Source: CAYGXH01 sp964354485
GTDB taxonomy: Bacteria > Bacteroidota > Ignavibacteria > UBA10030 > SZUA-254
Assembly (NCBI GenBank): GCA_964354485.1
Contig: CAYGZY010000125.1
Location: 1-16,201, forward strand
Length of the DNA stretch: 16,201 bases
Reading direction: 5' to 3'
Part shown: positions 1 to 6,894 of the stretch, piece by piece
Layout of the letters: every line of letters starts with the position of its first letter
How positions within the stretch are numbered: position 1 is the first letter of the stretch
Translations under genes and position numbers: made by a program
The notes under the pieces: generated by a model
What the model was told of the DNA's origin: nothing
Database searches by the model: none
The model's input: only the letters and a program-made list of their open reading frames with translations

Positions 1-285
1 CCGGTCTTTTCTTACGGTGAAATTACTCTTTCGCCGAATCCCTTCTACATTCCCGGATCGAACACATTGACGATTGACGGACTCGTAAGATCTTCCTCCG
101 TCAAGATTCTCTCCATGAGCGGAAAAGTAGTAAAGGAATTCAGGTGCCCCTGCGGAAGAATAGGCTTTTGGGATGGAAAAGATGAGGAGGGCAATTATGT
201 CGCCACAGGTATTTATCTGATCGTGGCATACGCAGACAACGGAAATACAACGGCAACCGGCAAGCTCGCAGTCATAAGAAAATGA
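1..285 (+). CDS. C-terminal end of an exported protein with FlgD-like / type IX sorting-type domain (partial)
   Basis: The frame is open from the first base of the window to the TGA at 283-285, so this is the last 94 residues of a longer gene that begins upstream. The fragment starts with an SPNPF motif, followed by an alternating beta-strand pattern (SVKILSMSGKVV), a WDGKDEEGN turn and ATGIYLIVAY, and ends in GKLAVIRK. This is the usual layout of the FlgD-Ig-like / type IX secretion C-terminal domains that end many secreted or surface proteins of Bacteroidota and Ignavibacteria. The final strands, with a DNGN turn and GKLAVI ending, also recall PorZ-like propeller proteins, but the propeller itself would lie outside the window, so that is only a possibility. 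An internal ATG at 67 is not the true start because the domain begins before it. Confidence 0.75.
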   Translation, partial: PVFSYGEITLSPNPFYIPGSNTLTIDGLVRSSSVKILSMSGKVVKEFRCPCGRIGFWDGKDEEGNYVATGIYLIVAYADNGNTTATGKLAVIRK

Positions 286-323
286 ATTGTTCATTTCATT
301 AGACCAATACGGGAAATGTATCC

Positions 324-599
324 ATGGAATCCGTCGACGTAAAATCAGAGAACGTTTACTCTCAGCGTGTTCGCGCGGGGAAGCGTACCTATTTTTTTGA
401 TGTGAAAGCCACGCGTTCTACAAAGGATTACTACATTATCATTACTGAAAGCCGGCGGGTGGGGGAAGAAAAGTATGAAAAACATAAAATCTTCCTCTAT
501 AAGGAGGATTTTCAGAAATTCATAGACGCACTGACGGAAACTGTCGGCCACGTTGAAAGGGAACTCCTTATAAAAGAGGGGAAGGAAGCCGATCGGTAG
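324..599 (+). CDS. PUR-family DUF3276 nucleic-acid-binding protein
   Basis: This 91-residue protein matches the DUF3276 / PUR-alpha-like family by its sequence pattern: YSQRVRAGKRTYFFDVKATR near residues 12-31, then YYIIITESRR and a basic, aromatic KHKIFLYKEDFQKFIDAL segment at about residues 54-71. Family members are small single-PUR-repeat proteins, common in Bacteroidota and also found in spirochaetes (BpuR), that bind single-stranded DNA or RNA as dimers. The length is typical. The gene lies 38 bases after the upstream gene and ends 108 bases before the next one, which has its own likely promoter. Only a weak purine stretch (GGGAAA near 311-316) precedes the ATG. Its targets cannot be inferred from the sequence. 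Confidence 0.85.
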   Translation: MESVDVKSENVYSQRVRAGKRTYFFDVKATRSTKDYYIIITESRRVGEEKYEKHKIFLYKEDFQKFIDALTETVGHVERELLIKEGKEADR

Positions 600-620
600 G
601 AGGCCGAATACGTGATTTCC

Positions 621-649
621 TTGACTATCGAGCGATTATTTTCTATATT
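621..649 (+). promoter_or_regulatory. Sigma70-like promoter for the DUF177-rpmF-plsX-fab operon
   Basis: TTGACT at 621-626 and TATATT at 644-649 each differ from the sigma70 consensus at one position and are separated by exactly 17 bases. Transcription would start near 656, about 50 bases before the DUF177 gene. The site sits in the largest intergenic gap of the left half, just where the rpmF/fab operon begins. The Bacteroidota-type -7 element is not seen here. This is a prediction from pattern only. Confidence 0.55.
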
Positions 650-655
650 ATTGCT

Positions 656-673
656 GCTTTTACCCATAAAAGC
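656..673 (+). promoter_or_regulatory. Hairpin at the predicted transcript start of the fab operon
   Basis: GCTTTTA at 656-662 and TAAAAGC at 667-673 form a perfect 7-bp inverted repeat around the four-base loop CCCA. It begins about seven bases after the predicted -10 box, so it would sit at the extreme 5' end of the mRNA. It could be an operator overlapping the start site or a 5' stem that protects the mRNA. No U-tract follows, so it does not look like a terminator. It does not resemble the Firmicutes FapR operator. Confidence 0.4.
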
Positions 674-707
674 GGTAATTTTACGAGTTTGAAGTAACAG
701 GTATTTG

Positions 708-1238
708 ATGAAAAGTAAAAAGCAGGGTGTCAGCGGGATTCAAATTCGTATTTCGGGACTTTCGAATGATGTCCATGAGTATCATTTCTCGGTTGAACCT
801 CAGGACCTGCTTCTTGAGAAGAACTTCCGGACCAGGGTCGAAATTGATGCTCACCTTGAAAAGACACCGCGTCAATTATTTTTAAGAACGAGTATTCATA
901 CTGCGGCTATGTTTCAGTGTGACCGGTGTTTAAAAGAATTCAATAAGCCGTTGAGCGCGGAATACTCGATGGTTTACGTTTATCATGAAGATGAGATCGG
1001 ACAGTACGATCCGGAGGAAGCATCGGTCATACCGCCCGATACGGTTTCTATAGAGTTAGCAGATGACGTCTGCCAGATGGTAGTCTTGTCTGTTCCCCTG
1101 AAGCTGCTCTGCAGCGATACGTGCAAGGGTCTCTGCCCTCGTTGCGGTTGTGATCTCAATACCCGGTCATGTTCCTGTACGCAGGAGCAGGTTACCGATT
1201 CACGCTGGCAGGGATTGAAAGATCTTTTAAACAAATGA
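708..1238 (+). CDS. DUF177 / YceD family protein (23S rRNA accumulation protein-like)
   Basis: The 176-residue product has the DUF177/YceD architecture: a beta-rich N-terminal half, a CDRC pair at residues 71-74, an acidic middle, and the conserved C-terminal signature LKLLCSDTCKGLCPRCGCDLN at residues 131-151. Cysteines at 135, 139, 143, 146, 155 and 157 may bind a metal. E. coli YceD is linked to 23S rRNA accumulation, and the gene is almost always found directly before rpmF, as here (21 bases). I chose the ATG at 708; a TTG immediately before it (705) is the only nearby alternative. No strong ribosome-binding site is visible. Confidence 0.85.
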   Translation: MKSKKQGVSGIQIRISGLSNDVHEYHFSVEPQDLLLEKNFRTRVEIDAHLEKTPRQLFLRTSIHTAAMFQCDRCLKEFNKPLSAEYSMVYVYHEDEIGQYDPEEASVIPPDTVSIELADDVCQMVVLSVPLKLLCSDTCKGLCPRCGCDLNTRSCSCTQEQVTDSRWQGLKDLLNK

Positions 1239-1240
1239 TA

Positions 1241-1259
1241 GTTAAAAGGAAAAACGACA
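1241..1259 (+). promoter_or_regulatory. Ribosome-binding region of rpmF, repeated inside fabD
   Basis: GTTAAAAGGAAAAA at 1241-1254 contains an AAGGA Shine-Dalgarno core nine bases before the rpmF ATG at 1260. The same 14 bases recur at 3950-3963, where an in-frame stop splits fabD, again followed by ACAATG after a short spacer. The rpmF copy is a useful reference for judging whether the fabD copy can initiate translation. Confidence 0.6.
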
Positions 1260-1442
1260 ATGCCTAATCCCAAACGAAGACAATCCAAAGCTCGTGGCGC
1301 AAAGCGACGGACGCATTACAAAGCGAGTAAACCTTCCACCGGAGAATGTCCCAACTGTCACGAGCAAAAATTGCTCCACAGAGCATGCCCAAACTGCGGA
1401 TATTACAACGGACGTTCCATCATCATTCCCAAAGAATCGTAG
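1260..1442 (+). CDS. rpmF: 50S ribosomal protein L32
   Basis: The 60-residue product begins with the L32 signature (MPNPKRRQSKARGAKRRTHY) and has two CPNC pairs, at about residues 30-33 and 44-47. These are the four cysteines that bind zinc in the C+ form of L32. It is a structural protein of the large ribosomal subunit near the peptidyl transferase region. The length, composition and position between the DUF177 gene and plsX are all typical. A good ribosome-binding site (AAGGA, nine bases before the ATG) fixes the start. A gap of 98 bases without an evident gene or terminator follows before plsX. Confidence 0.97.
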   Translation: MPNPKRRQSKARGAKRRTHYKASKPSTGECPNCHEQKLLHRACPNCGYYNGRSIIIPKES

Positions 1443-1540
1443 GACGCATTTTCCAGGCCTTTATAACCATCCCTTTTGATTATTCATGGTAGACCGAGTG
1501 CTGGACAAGAAGCAAAAACCGGAACATTTAATCTGACATC

Positions 1541-2557
1541 GTGGATTCCAATCACGAAGATATCCGTATCGCTGTTGACGCAATGGGCGGAGATTTTGCC
1601 CCGAAGAATGTCATTGCCGGAACAGCCGCAGTAGTGCGCGAAGCGTCACCCCGATTTACAGTCGTACTTGTCGGTCCGGAAAACATCATTCGAAATGAAT
1701 TACGGCAGTACCCTGATATCGAGGGAAAGGTGAGTATCGTCGATGCCTCTCAGGTAATCGACATGCATGACGAGGCAGTCGCGGGCATCAAGCAGAAACG
1801 CAACTCGTCGATCAGTGTCGGCATGACTTTGCATAAAGAAGGGAAAGTGCAGGCTTTTGTCAGTGCGGGTCATTCAGGCGCTGTCCTCTCATCCGCGACA
1901 CTCATACTCGGGCGAATCGGAAATATCAGCAGACCGACGATCGGAGCTTTTCTTCCGTCGGAGCGGGGCGTTTGTCTCCTGCTGGATGCCGGTGCGAACG
2001 TCGATTGCAAACCGCAGAATCTACGCGAATTTGCACTCATGGGAAGTGTCTATTCGCGGGAGATGTTCAGTATCCCGCAACCGTCTGTCGGGCTGGTGAG
2101 CATCGGTGAGGAGGAATCCAAAGGAAACGACCTGACGAGAGGTGCGCATGCTCTCCTGAAGGACAGCAAGCTGAATTTCATCGGAAATGTCGAGGGAAGA
2201 GACATTCTGGCAGGCAAAGCCGACATTGTCGTATGTGACGGATTCATCGGTAACGTACTTCTGAAATTTGGAGAGAGTATTCCCGCTTTTTTCAAAAGCC
2301 GGTTGAAACTTGCAGCGAAAAAGAACATCCCTCTAAAAATCATGGGACTTTTTATGAGGCAGGCTCTGCGGGGAGTTATGAAAAGTATGGATTACGAAGA
2401 ATACGGCGGAGTACCTATCCTTGGCGTCAAAGGCGTTGTCATTATCGGCCATGGTAAGTCAACCGCAAAAGCAATAAAAAACATGATACTGCGTGCGGAG
2501 GAAACAGTTCGGAAAAATATCAATGAACGTATTCAAGAAGCACTAACTACAGTTTAA
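1541..2557 (+). CDS. plsX: Phosphate acyltransferase PlsX
   Basis: PlsX converts acyl-ACP and phosphate into acyl-phosphate, the donor that PlsY uses for the first acylation of glycerol-3-phosphate; it works at the inner face of the cytoplasmic membrane. The 338-residue protein shows the family hallmarks: AVDAMGGDFAPKN at residues 11-23, FVSAGHSGAVL at about 106-116, LLDAGANVDCKP at about 147-158 and VVCDGFIGNVLLKF at about 230-243. The start is a GTG at 1541. An in-frame TAA at 1529-1531 lies just upstream, so no longer version exists, and the residues after the GTG fit the normal PlsX N-terminus. The stop TAA overlaps the fabH ATG by one base, which implies translational coupling. Confidence 0.96.
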   Translation: MDSNHEDIRIAVDAMGGDFAPKNVIAGTAAVVREASPRFTVVLVGPENIIRNELRQYPDIEGKVSIVDASQVIDMHDEAVAGIKQKRNSSISVGMTLHKEGKVQAFVSAGHSGAVLSSATLILGRIGNISRPTIGAFLPSERGVCLLLDAGANVDCKPQNLREFALMGSVYSREMFSIPQPSVGLVSIGEEESKGNDLTRGAHALLKDSKLNFIGNVEGRDILAGKADIVVCDGFIGNVLLKFGESIPAFFKSRLKLAAKKNIPLKIMGLFMRQALRGVMKSMDYEEYGGVPILGVKGVVIIGHGKSTAKAIKNMILRAEETVRKNINERIQEALTTV

Positions 2558-3582
2558 TGAGAACGGACAATACTATGCTACATCGTGCAGCGATAACGGC
2601 GGTTGGTCATTATGTTCCTGAAAAAGTACTCACGAACAAGGATTTAGAAAAAATTGTGGATACATCCGATGAGTGGATACTTACACGGACAGGAATAAGC
2701 GAGCGCCGCATCCTCGAGAATGGTGCAACATCTGATATGGCATCAAAAGCTATCCAGGCAATGTTGAAGATCCGCGGTATCCAGCCGGAGGAAATCGACG
2801 TCATCATCGTGGCGACAGTCACACCGGACATGTTTTTCCCACCTACTGCATGCCTGGTTCAGCATAATGTCGGCGCTAAACGCGCGTGGGGATTTGATAT
2901 CTCAGCGGCCTGTTCGGGTTTTGTTTACGCGCTCGTCGTAGGAGCACAGTTTATAGAAACAGGCGCCTATTCGAAGGTCGTCGTTGTGGGCGCCGATAAA
3001 ATGAGTTCGATTACAGATTACACCGACCGAAATAACTGTATCCTCTTCGGTGATGCTGCCGCTGCGGTTTTACTTGAACCGAGTGACGATCCCTCGCTCG
3101 GAATGCTGGATAAAAAACTCTACTGTGACGGATCGGGAGCGCCATACCTCCACATGAAAGGAGGGGGCAGCCTCAACCCGCCAACGCACGAAACCGTCGA
3201 TAAAAAGTGGCACTACATTTATCAGGATGGAAAAGCAGTTTTCAAGGTTGCAGTGGTAGGGATGGCAGATGTATCCACAGAAATAATGAAGAGGAACAAT
3301 CTGACCGCAGAAGATGTTGATTACTTAGTTCCGCACCAGGCGAACCTCCGTATCGTTGAAGCAACCCGCGAAAGGATGGGGCTCAAACCTTCCCAGGTTA
3401 TGATGAACATCAACCGGTACGGAAATACAACCGCTGCGACGATACCCCTTTGTCTCTCCGAGTGGTGGCAGGCAGGGAAGTTGAAGAGGGGTAACAGACT
3501 AATTTTGACTAGTTTCGGAGCCGGGTATACATGGGGAGGAATTTACCTCCGCTGGTCTATGGATGCACCGAAGGTTATCTGA
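2557..3582 (+). CDS. fabH: Beta-ketoacyl-ACP synthase III (FabH)
   Basis: FabH condenses acetyl-CoA (or branched acyl-CoA) with malonyl-ACP to start type II fatty acid synthesis. In this 341-residue protein the catalytic triad is visible: Cys119 in AACSGF, His260 in VPHQAN and Asn290 in NRYGNTT. The substrate-entry region DTSDEWILTRTGISERR at residues 35-51 is also typical. Translation may begin at the ATG overlapping the plsX stop (2557) or at the ATG at 2575, whose N-terminus (MLHRAAITAVG) is closer to the usual family start. fabD follows after only three bases. Confidence 0.96.
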   Translation: MRTDNTMLHRAAITAVGHYVPEKVLTNKDLEKIVDTSDEWILTRTGISERRILENGATSDMASKAIQAMLKIRGIQPEEIDVIIVATVTPDMFFPPTACLVQHNVGAKRAWGFDISAACSGFVYALVVGAQFIETGAYSKVVVVGADKMSSITDYTDRNNCILFGDAAAAVLLEPSDDPSLGMLDKKLYCDGSGAPYLHMKGGGSLNPPTHETVDKKWHYIYQDGKAVFKVAVVGMADVSTEIMKRNNLTAEDVDYLVPHQANLRIVEATRERMGLKPSQVMMNINRYGNTTAATIPLCLSEWWQAGKLKRGNRLILTSFGAGYTWGGIYLRWSMDAPKVI

Positions 3583-3585
3583 CGA

Positions 3586-3954
3586 ATGGCGCGAATTGCC
3601 TACATATTTCCCGGGCAGGGATCACAGTATACCGGTATGGGAAAAGATCTGTATGAGAAGAGTGATCTGGCACGTTCTCTTTTCGATCATGCTGACTCGG
3701 TTCTCGGCATTTCGCTGAGTGAGATCTGTTTTCACGGACCTGAAGAACTTTTACGGCAGACAGAAAATACACAACCTGCTATTTTCCTCCACAGCGTGAT
3801 TCTCACAAAGCTCATGCAACGCGAGGAAGCCGGGATGGTGGCAGGTCATTCGCTCGGCGAGTATACTGCCCTTGTATATGCAGGTGCCCTCACGTTTGAG
3901 GATGGATTGCGCCTCGTGAGACTGAGGGGTGAGCTGATGCAACGCGCCGGTTAA
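3586..3954 (+). CDS. fabD: Malonyl-CoA:ACP transacylase, N-terminal part (fabD split by in-frame TAA)
   Basis: FabD transfers malonyl from CoA to acyl carrier protein. This 122-residue piece holds the FPGQGSQ motif (residues 8-14), the NTQPAIF segment (61-67) and the nucleophile elbow GHSLG with Ser89 (87-91), followed by the arginine-bearing VRLRGELMQRAG. It stops at a TAA (3952-3954), yet the same frame continues directly with KEKGTMAAVVGLDG, the normal FabD sequence. Counting the stop as one residue, the joined frame is 304 residues, the usual family length, so nothing is inserted or deleted. One base change in a sense codon (for example GAA, AAA or CAA) would explain the TAA. It could be a pseudogene, a sequence error, a readthrough site, or the first half of a two-chain enzyme. 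The start is three bases after the fabH stop. Confidence 0.85.
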   Translation: MARIAYIFPGQGSQYTGMGKDLYEKSDLARSLFDHADSVLGISLSEICFHGPEELLRQTENTQPAIFLHSVILTKLMQREEAGMVAGHSLGEYTALVYAGALTFEDGLRLVRLRGELMQRAG

Positions 3955-3969
3955 AAGGAAAAAGGTACA
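3950..3969 (+). promoter_or_regulatory. Shine-Dalgarno-like region at the fabD break
   Basis: Immediately at and after the in-frame TAA, the run AAAAGGAAAAAGG ends six bases before the ATG at 3970. The 14 bases at 3950-3963 are identical to those before rpmF (1241-1254), and both continue to ACAATG after a short spacer. The spacing from GGA to ATG is ten bases here and nine at rpmF. The arrangement would allow reinitiation after the stop. It also encodes the expected Lys-Glu-Lys of an unbroken FabD, so the likeness may be partly a by-product of coding sequence. Confidence 0.4.
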
Positions 3970-4500
3970 ATGGCGGCTGTTGTCGGTCTCGACGGAACCG
4001 TTGTCGACGAAATTTGCCGTGAAGCTTCGGATGCAGGTATCGTCCAGAGTGCGAACTTTAACTCCCCAGGGCAGATTGTAATCAGCGGTTCCGTGACAGG
4101 TGTCCGAAGGGCTATGGAGATTGCGAAAACACGGGGCGCCAAGCTTGTGAAAGAGCTTGTTGTTAGCGGTGCGTTTCATTCGCCATTGATGCAGAGCGCC
4201 CGCGAAGGATTGAAAAACGGCCTCGCAAGTACTGCCATCGCCAATGCCCGGATTCCTGTCTATGCTAATGTCACGGGCAAAAGTGTACAGAAGGCAGACG
4301 ACATCCGCTCGCTGCTTGATCAACAGCTTACGAATCCGGTCCAGTGGGAAAAGTCGGTAACAAATATGATAGCTGATGGAGCGGAGAAATTTATTGAAGT
4401 AGGACCCGGGAAAGTGCTCCAGGGACTTGTGAAACGCATCAATGGTTCAGTCAATGTGAGCGGTATGGATAAGTATGAAGATATTTTTTTACATGAATAA
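3970..4500 (+). CDS. fabD: Malonyl-CoA:ACP transacylase, C-terminal part (fabD second half)
   Basis: This 176-residue piece continues FabD in the same frame after the TAA. It begins with MAAVVGLDG, has QSANFNSPGQIVISG at residues 26-40 and GAFHSPLM with the catalytic His at residue 70 (residue 198 of the joined frame), and ends with FIEVGPGKVLQGLVKRI and a short tail. From general knowledge of E. coli FabD, the ferredoxin-like small subdomain begins at about the point where this half starts, so the break falls close to a natural domain boundary. Alone it lacks the nucleophile serine and could act only with the first half. The sequence shows no sign of decay: no further stops, and all conserved motifs are intact. 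fabG follows after 12 bases. Confidence 0.85.
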   Translation: MAAVVGLDGTVVDEICREASDAGIVQSANFNSPGQIVISGSVTGVRRAMEIAKTRGAKLVKELVVSGAFHSPLMQSAREGLKNGLASTAIANARIPVYANVTGKSVQKADDIRSLLDQQLTNPVQWEKSVTNMIADGAEKFIEVGPGKVLQGLVKRINGSVNVSGMDKYEDIFLHE

Positions 4501-4512
4501 GCAAAAGGAAAT

Positions 4513-5259
4513 ATGATTACGGTAGGTAACAGAATTGCAGTGATCACCGGAGCTGCTCAGGGAATAGGGAAAGCGATAACGCTCAAATTCGCACAAGCGG
4601 GTGCTGATGTTGTGATCGTTGATTCGAAGTTTGAGGGTGCGCTTGAAGTTGCCAAGGAGGTTGAAGCGATGGGGCGGAAGGCGCTTCCGGTGAAATGTAA
4701 TGTCGCAGATTCAGAGCAGGTTGATGCGCTGGTGAAGCAGGTGCAGGAGAAATTCCAGAAAGTTGACATCCTTATCAACAATGCCGGTGTAACGAGGGAC
4801 AATCTTATGATGCGGATGCAGGAAGCTGACTGGGATCTCGTGTTGGACGTAAATCTTAAGGGACCGTTCTTGCTGGTGAAGGCTTTCAGTCCTCTCATGA
4901 TGCGGCAGCGTTACGGCCGGATCATCAACGTTTCCTCGGTTGTGGGATTGATGGGAAATGCAGGACAGACTAACTATTCTGCATCAAAAGGGGGGCTTGT
5001 TGCCTTCACGAAATCTGTGGCAAAAGAGCTCGCCTCGCGCAATATAACCTGCAATGCGGTTGCTCCGGGTTTCATAGAAACACCCATGACGGAGAAGTTG
5101 CCTGATACCGTAAAAGAGAGTTATATTAAGGCTATTCCGTTGAACAGGTTCGGCAATGTAGATGATGTCGCCAGCACGATACTCTTCCTTGCTTCAGAAG
5201 AAGCCGGATACATTACCGGACAGGTAATAGGGATAGACGGCGGAATGTTCATGCGGTGA
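4513..5259 (+). CDS. fabG: 3-oxoacyl-ACP reductase (FabG)
   Basis: FabG is the NADPH-dependent short-chain dehydrogenase that reduces 3-oxoacyl-ACP in the fatty acid elongation cycle. The 248-residue protein has the cofactor motif TGAAQGIG (residues 12-19), NNAG (89-92), the catalytic Ser142, Tyr155 and Lys159 (NVSS and YSASK), the PGFIETPM segment (185-192) and the C-terminal GQVIGIDGGMFM. All are typical of FabG, and its place between fabD and acpP supports this role over other SDR enzymes. An AAAGGA ribosome-binding site lies four bases before the ATG. Confidence 0.96.
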   Translation: MITVGNRIAVITGAAQGIGKAITLKFAQAGADVVIVDSKFEGALEVAKEVEAMGRKALPVKCNVADSEQVDALVKQVQEKFQKVDILINNAGVTRDNLMMRMQEADWDLVLDVNLKGPFLLVKAFSPLMMRQRYGRIINVSSVVGLMGNAGQTNYSASKGGLVAFTKSVAKELASRNITCNAVAPGFIETPMTEKLPDTVKESYIKAIPLNRFGNVDDVASTILFLASEEAGYITGQVIGIDGGMFMR

Positions 5260-5322
5260 ACTATAGAGTATTTTAATGTTCCACAATTAACAATCATATC
5301 ATTTCATGGAAGGAGTAATAGT

Positions 5323-5559
5323 ATGGCGGATATAGAAGCGAAAGTGAAAGAGATCATCATGAACAAGCTGGGTGTGGAAGCGTCACAGATAACACCGACT
5401 GCGTCATTTACGAATGATCTCGGCGCCGATTCTCTCGATACAGTGGAATTGGTGATGGAATTTGAGAAAGCATTCAACATCCAGATTCCGGACGAGGATG
5501 CCGAGAAGATATCGACGGTCGGCGATGTCGTTAACTACCTAAAATCAAAAGGGAAGTAA
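5323..5559 (+). CDS. acpP: Acyl carrier protein
   Basis: AcpP carries growing acyl chains on a 4'-phosphopantetheine arm. The 78-residue acidic protein has the attachment motif GADSLDTVELVMEFE, with the modified Ser at residue 37, and the usual helix II-III sequence IPDEDAEKISTVGDVVNYL. A strong Shine-Dalgarno sequence GGAAGGAG (about 5309-5316) precedes the ATG; it is the best in the operon, which fits the high expression expected of ACP. The 63-base gap before the gene is large for this operon, but I could not identify a convincing separate promoter in it. Confidence 0.97.
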   Translation: MADIEAKVKEIIMNKLGVEASQITPTASFTNDLGADSLDTVELVMEFEKAFNIQIPDEDAEKISTVGDVVNYLKSKGK

Positions 5560-5616
5560 CCTACATTATTATACGGATTGGTAAACAAAAGATAGCACCA
5601 GTAACGTGGGGAACCT

Positions 5617-6879
5617 ATGAGCGCACAGGATACTAAACGGCGTCGGGTCGTCGTTACCGGAATGGGTGCCGTCACACCCATAGGGCTGACAATCGAGGAG
5701 TACTGGAATAATGCAATCGCAGGGAAATCCGGTGTCGGCATGATAACACGATTCGATGCGGCGAAGTACGATACAAAAATTGCGGCAGAGTTAAAGGGAT
5801 TTAATCCATTAAATTACCTTGAACGGAAGGAAGCAAACCGGATGGATCCCTTCTCGCAATATGGCATGGCCTCGGCGGAAATGGCAATGAAAGACTCCGG
5901 TCTCGATCTGGAGAAAGTTGATCGGGAACGCGCAGGAGTCATCTTCGGTTCGGGAATCGGCGGTATGCTCACATGGCATCAGCAGATGCAGGTTTACTAC
6001 GAGACCGGCGGCCCTCAGCGGATCAGTCCGTTTTTTGTGCCAATGATGATAGCAGATATAGCGGCAGGTCATATCTCGATGCGATATAAACTCAAGGGCC
6101 CTAACTATGCAACGACGTCGGCATGTGCGACATCCTCTCATGCGATCGGCAATGCATTCATGCATATCCAGCGCGGTGATGCCGATATCATGATTGCAGG
6201 TGGTTCGGAAGCCGCCATCACGCCATTGGGGGTCGGAGGATTTAACGCAATGAAGGCTCTTTCTACCCGGAATGACGAACCGGAAAAGGCGAGCCGACCG
6301 TTTGATGCCAAACGCAACGGTTTCATTATGGGCGAAGGCGGAGGCGTCCTGGTACTTGAAGAACTGGATCATGCCCTTCGGCGTGACGCCCGTATATATG
6401 TTGAGTTGGGTGGCATCGGATTTACAGCCGATGCACACCACATAACAGCTCCAGCTCCGGGAGGGGAAGGAGCGGTACGTTCGATGCGGCTTGCGCTCAG
6501 AGACGCAGGAATTGAACCCACCGAAATCGATTACCTCAATGCGCACGGTACTTCAACAGAATACAATGATAAGACTGAAACTACCGCAATCAAGACGGTT
6601 TTTGGCGATTATGCCCGGAAACTCAGTATCAGTTCGACAAAATCGATGACGGGGCATCTCCTCGGTGCTGCGGGAGCCATCGAGGCAATCATTACCATAT
6701 TGGCGATCGTGCACGGAACAATCCCTCCGACGATTAACTATGAATTTCCCGACCCGGAATGCGATCTCACCTACGTACCAAACGTATCGATTAAGAAATC
6801 GGTCCGCGTAGCGATCAGCAACACATTCGGCTTCGGCGGACATAACGCGTCAATATTGTTTCGCAAATATCCGGAGTAA
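5617..6879 (+). CDS. fabF: Beta-ketoacyl-ACP synthase II (FabF)
   Basis: FabF condenses malonyl-ACP with acyl-ACP during chain elongation. The 420-residue protein has the Cys-His-His active site at Cys170 (TTSACATS), His310 (NAHGTSTEYND) and His347 (SMTGHLLGAAG), with Lys342 (STKSMTG) and the glycine-rich C-terminal loop NTFGFGGHN at residues 402-410. Spacing between the catalytic residues matches E. coli FabF (140 and 177). The N-terminus has about seven extra residues compared with the E. coli enzyme. A GGGGA stretch before the ATG can serve as the ribosome-binding site. rnc follows after 15 bases. Confidence 0.96.
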   Translation: MSAQDTKRRRVVVTGMGAVTPIGLTIEEYWNNAIAGKSGVGMITRFDAAKYDTKIAAELKGFNPLNYLERKEANRMDPFSQYGMASAEMAMKDSGLDLEKVDRERAGVIFGSGIGGMLTWHQQMQVYYETGGPQRISPFFVPMMIADIAAGHISMRYKLKGPNYATTSACATSSHAIGNAFMHIQRGDADIMIAGGSEAAITPLGVGGFNAMKALSTRNDEPEKASRPFDAKRNGFIMGEGGGVLVLEELDHALRRDARIYVELGGIGFTADAHHITAPAPGGEGAVRSMRLALRDAGIEPTEIDYLNAHGTSTEYNDKTETTAIKTVFGDYARKLSISSTKSMTGHLLGAAGAIEAIITILAIVHGTIPPTINYEFPDPECDLTYVPNVSIKKSVRVAISNTFGFGGHNASILFRKYPE

Positions 6880-6894
6880 CCACATAACCAACCT

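Noticed and set aside
280..296. AAATGAA-TTG-TTCATTT hairpin over the stop codon of the first gene
   Set aside because: It is a perfect 7-bp repeat but AT-rich, with a three-base loop and no following T-run, so it is too weak to call a terminator.
1294..1479. Plus-strand frame overlapping rpmF in another reading frame
   Set aside because: It is a frame-shifted shadow of rpmF; the L32 frame is certain.
3751..4323. 190-codon open frame on the minus strand across the fabD break
   Set aside because: I considered whether it explained the broken fabD, but its translation has no recognisable motif and the plus strand carries clear FabD sequence on both sides.
5809..6546. 245-codon open frame on the minus strand inside fabF
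   Set aside because: It lies wholly opposite a well-supported gene, and its translation is Cys/His/Arg-rich with no domain pattern, typical of a reverse-strand shadow.
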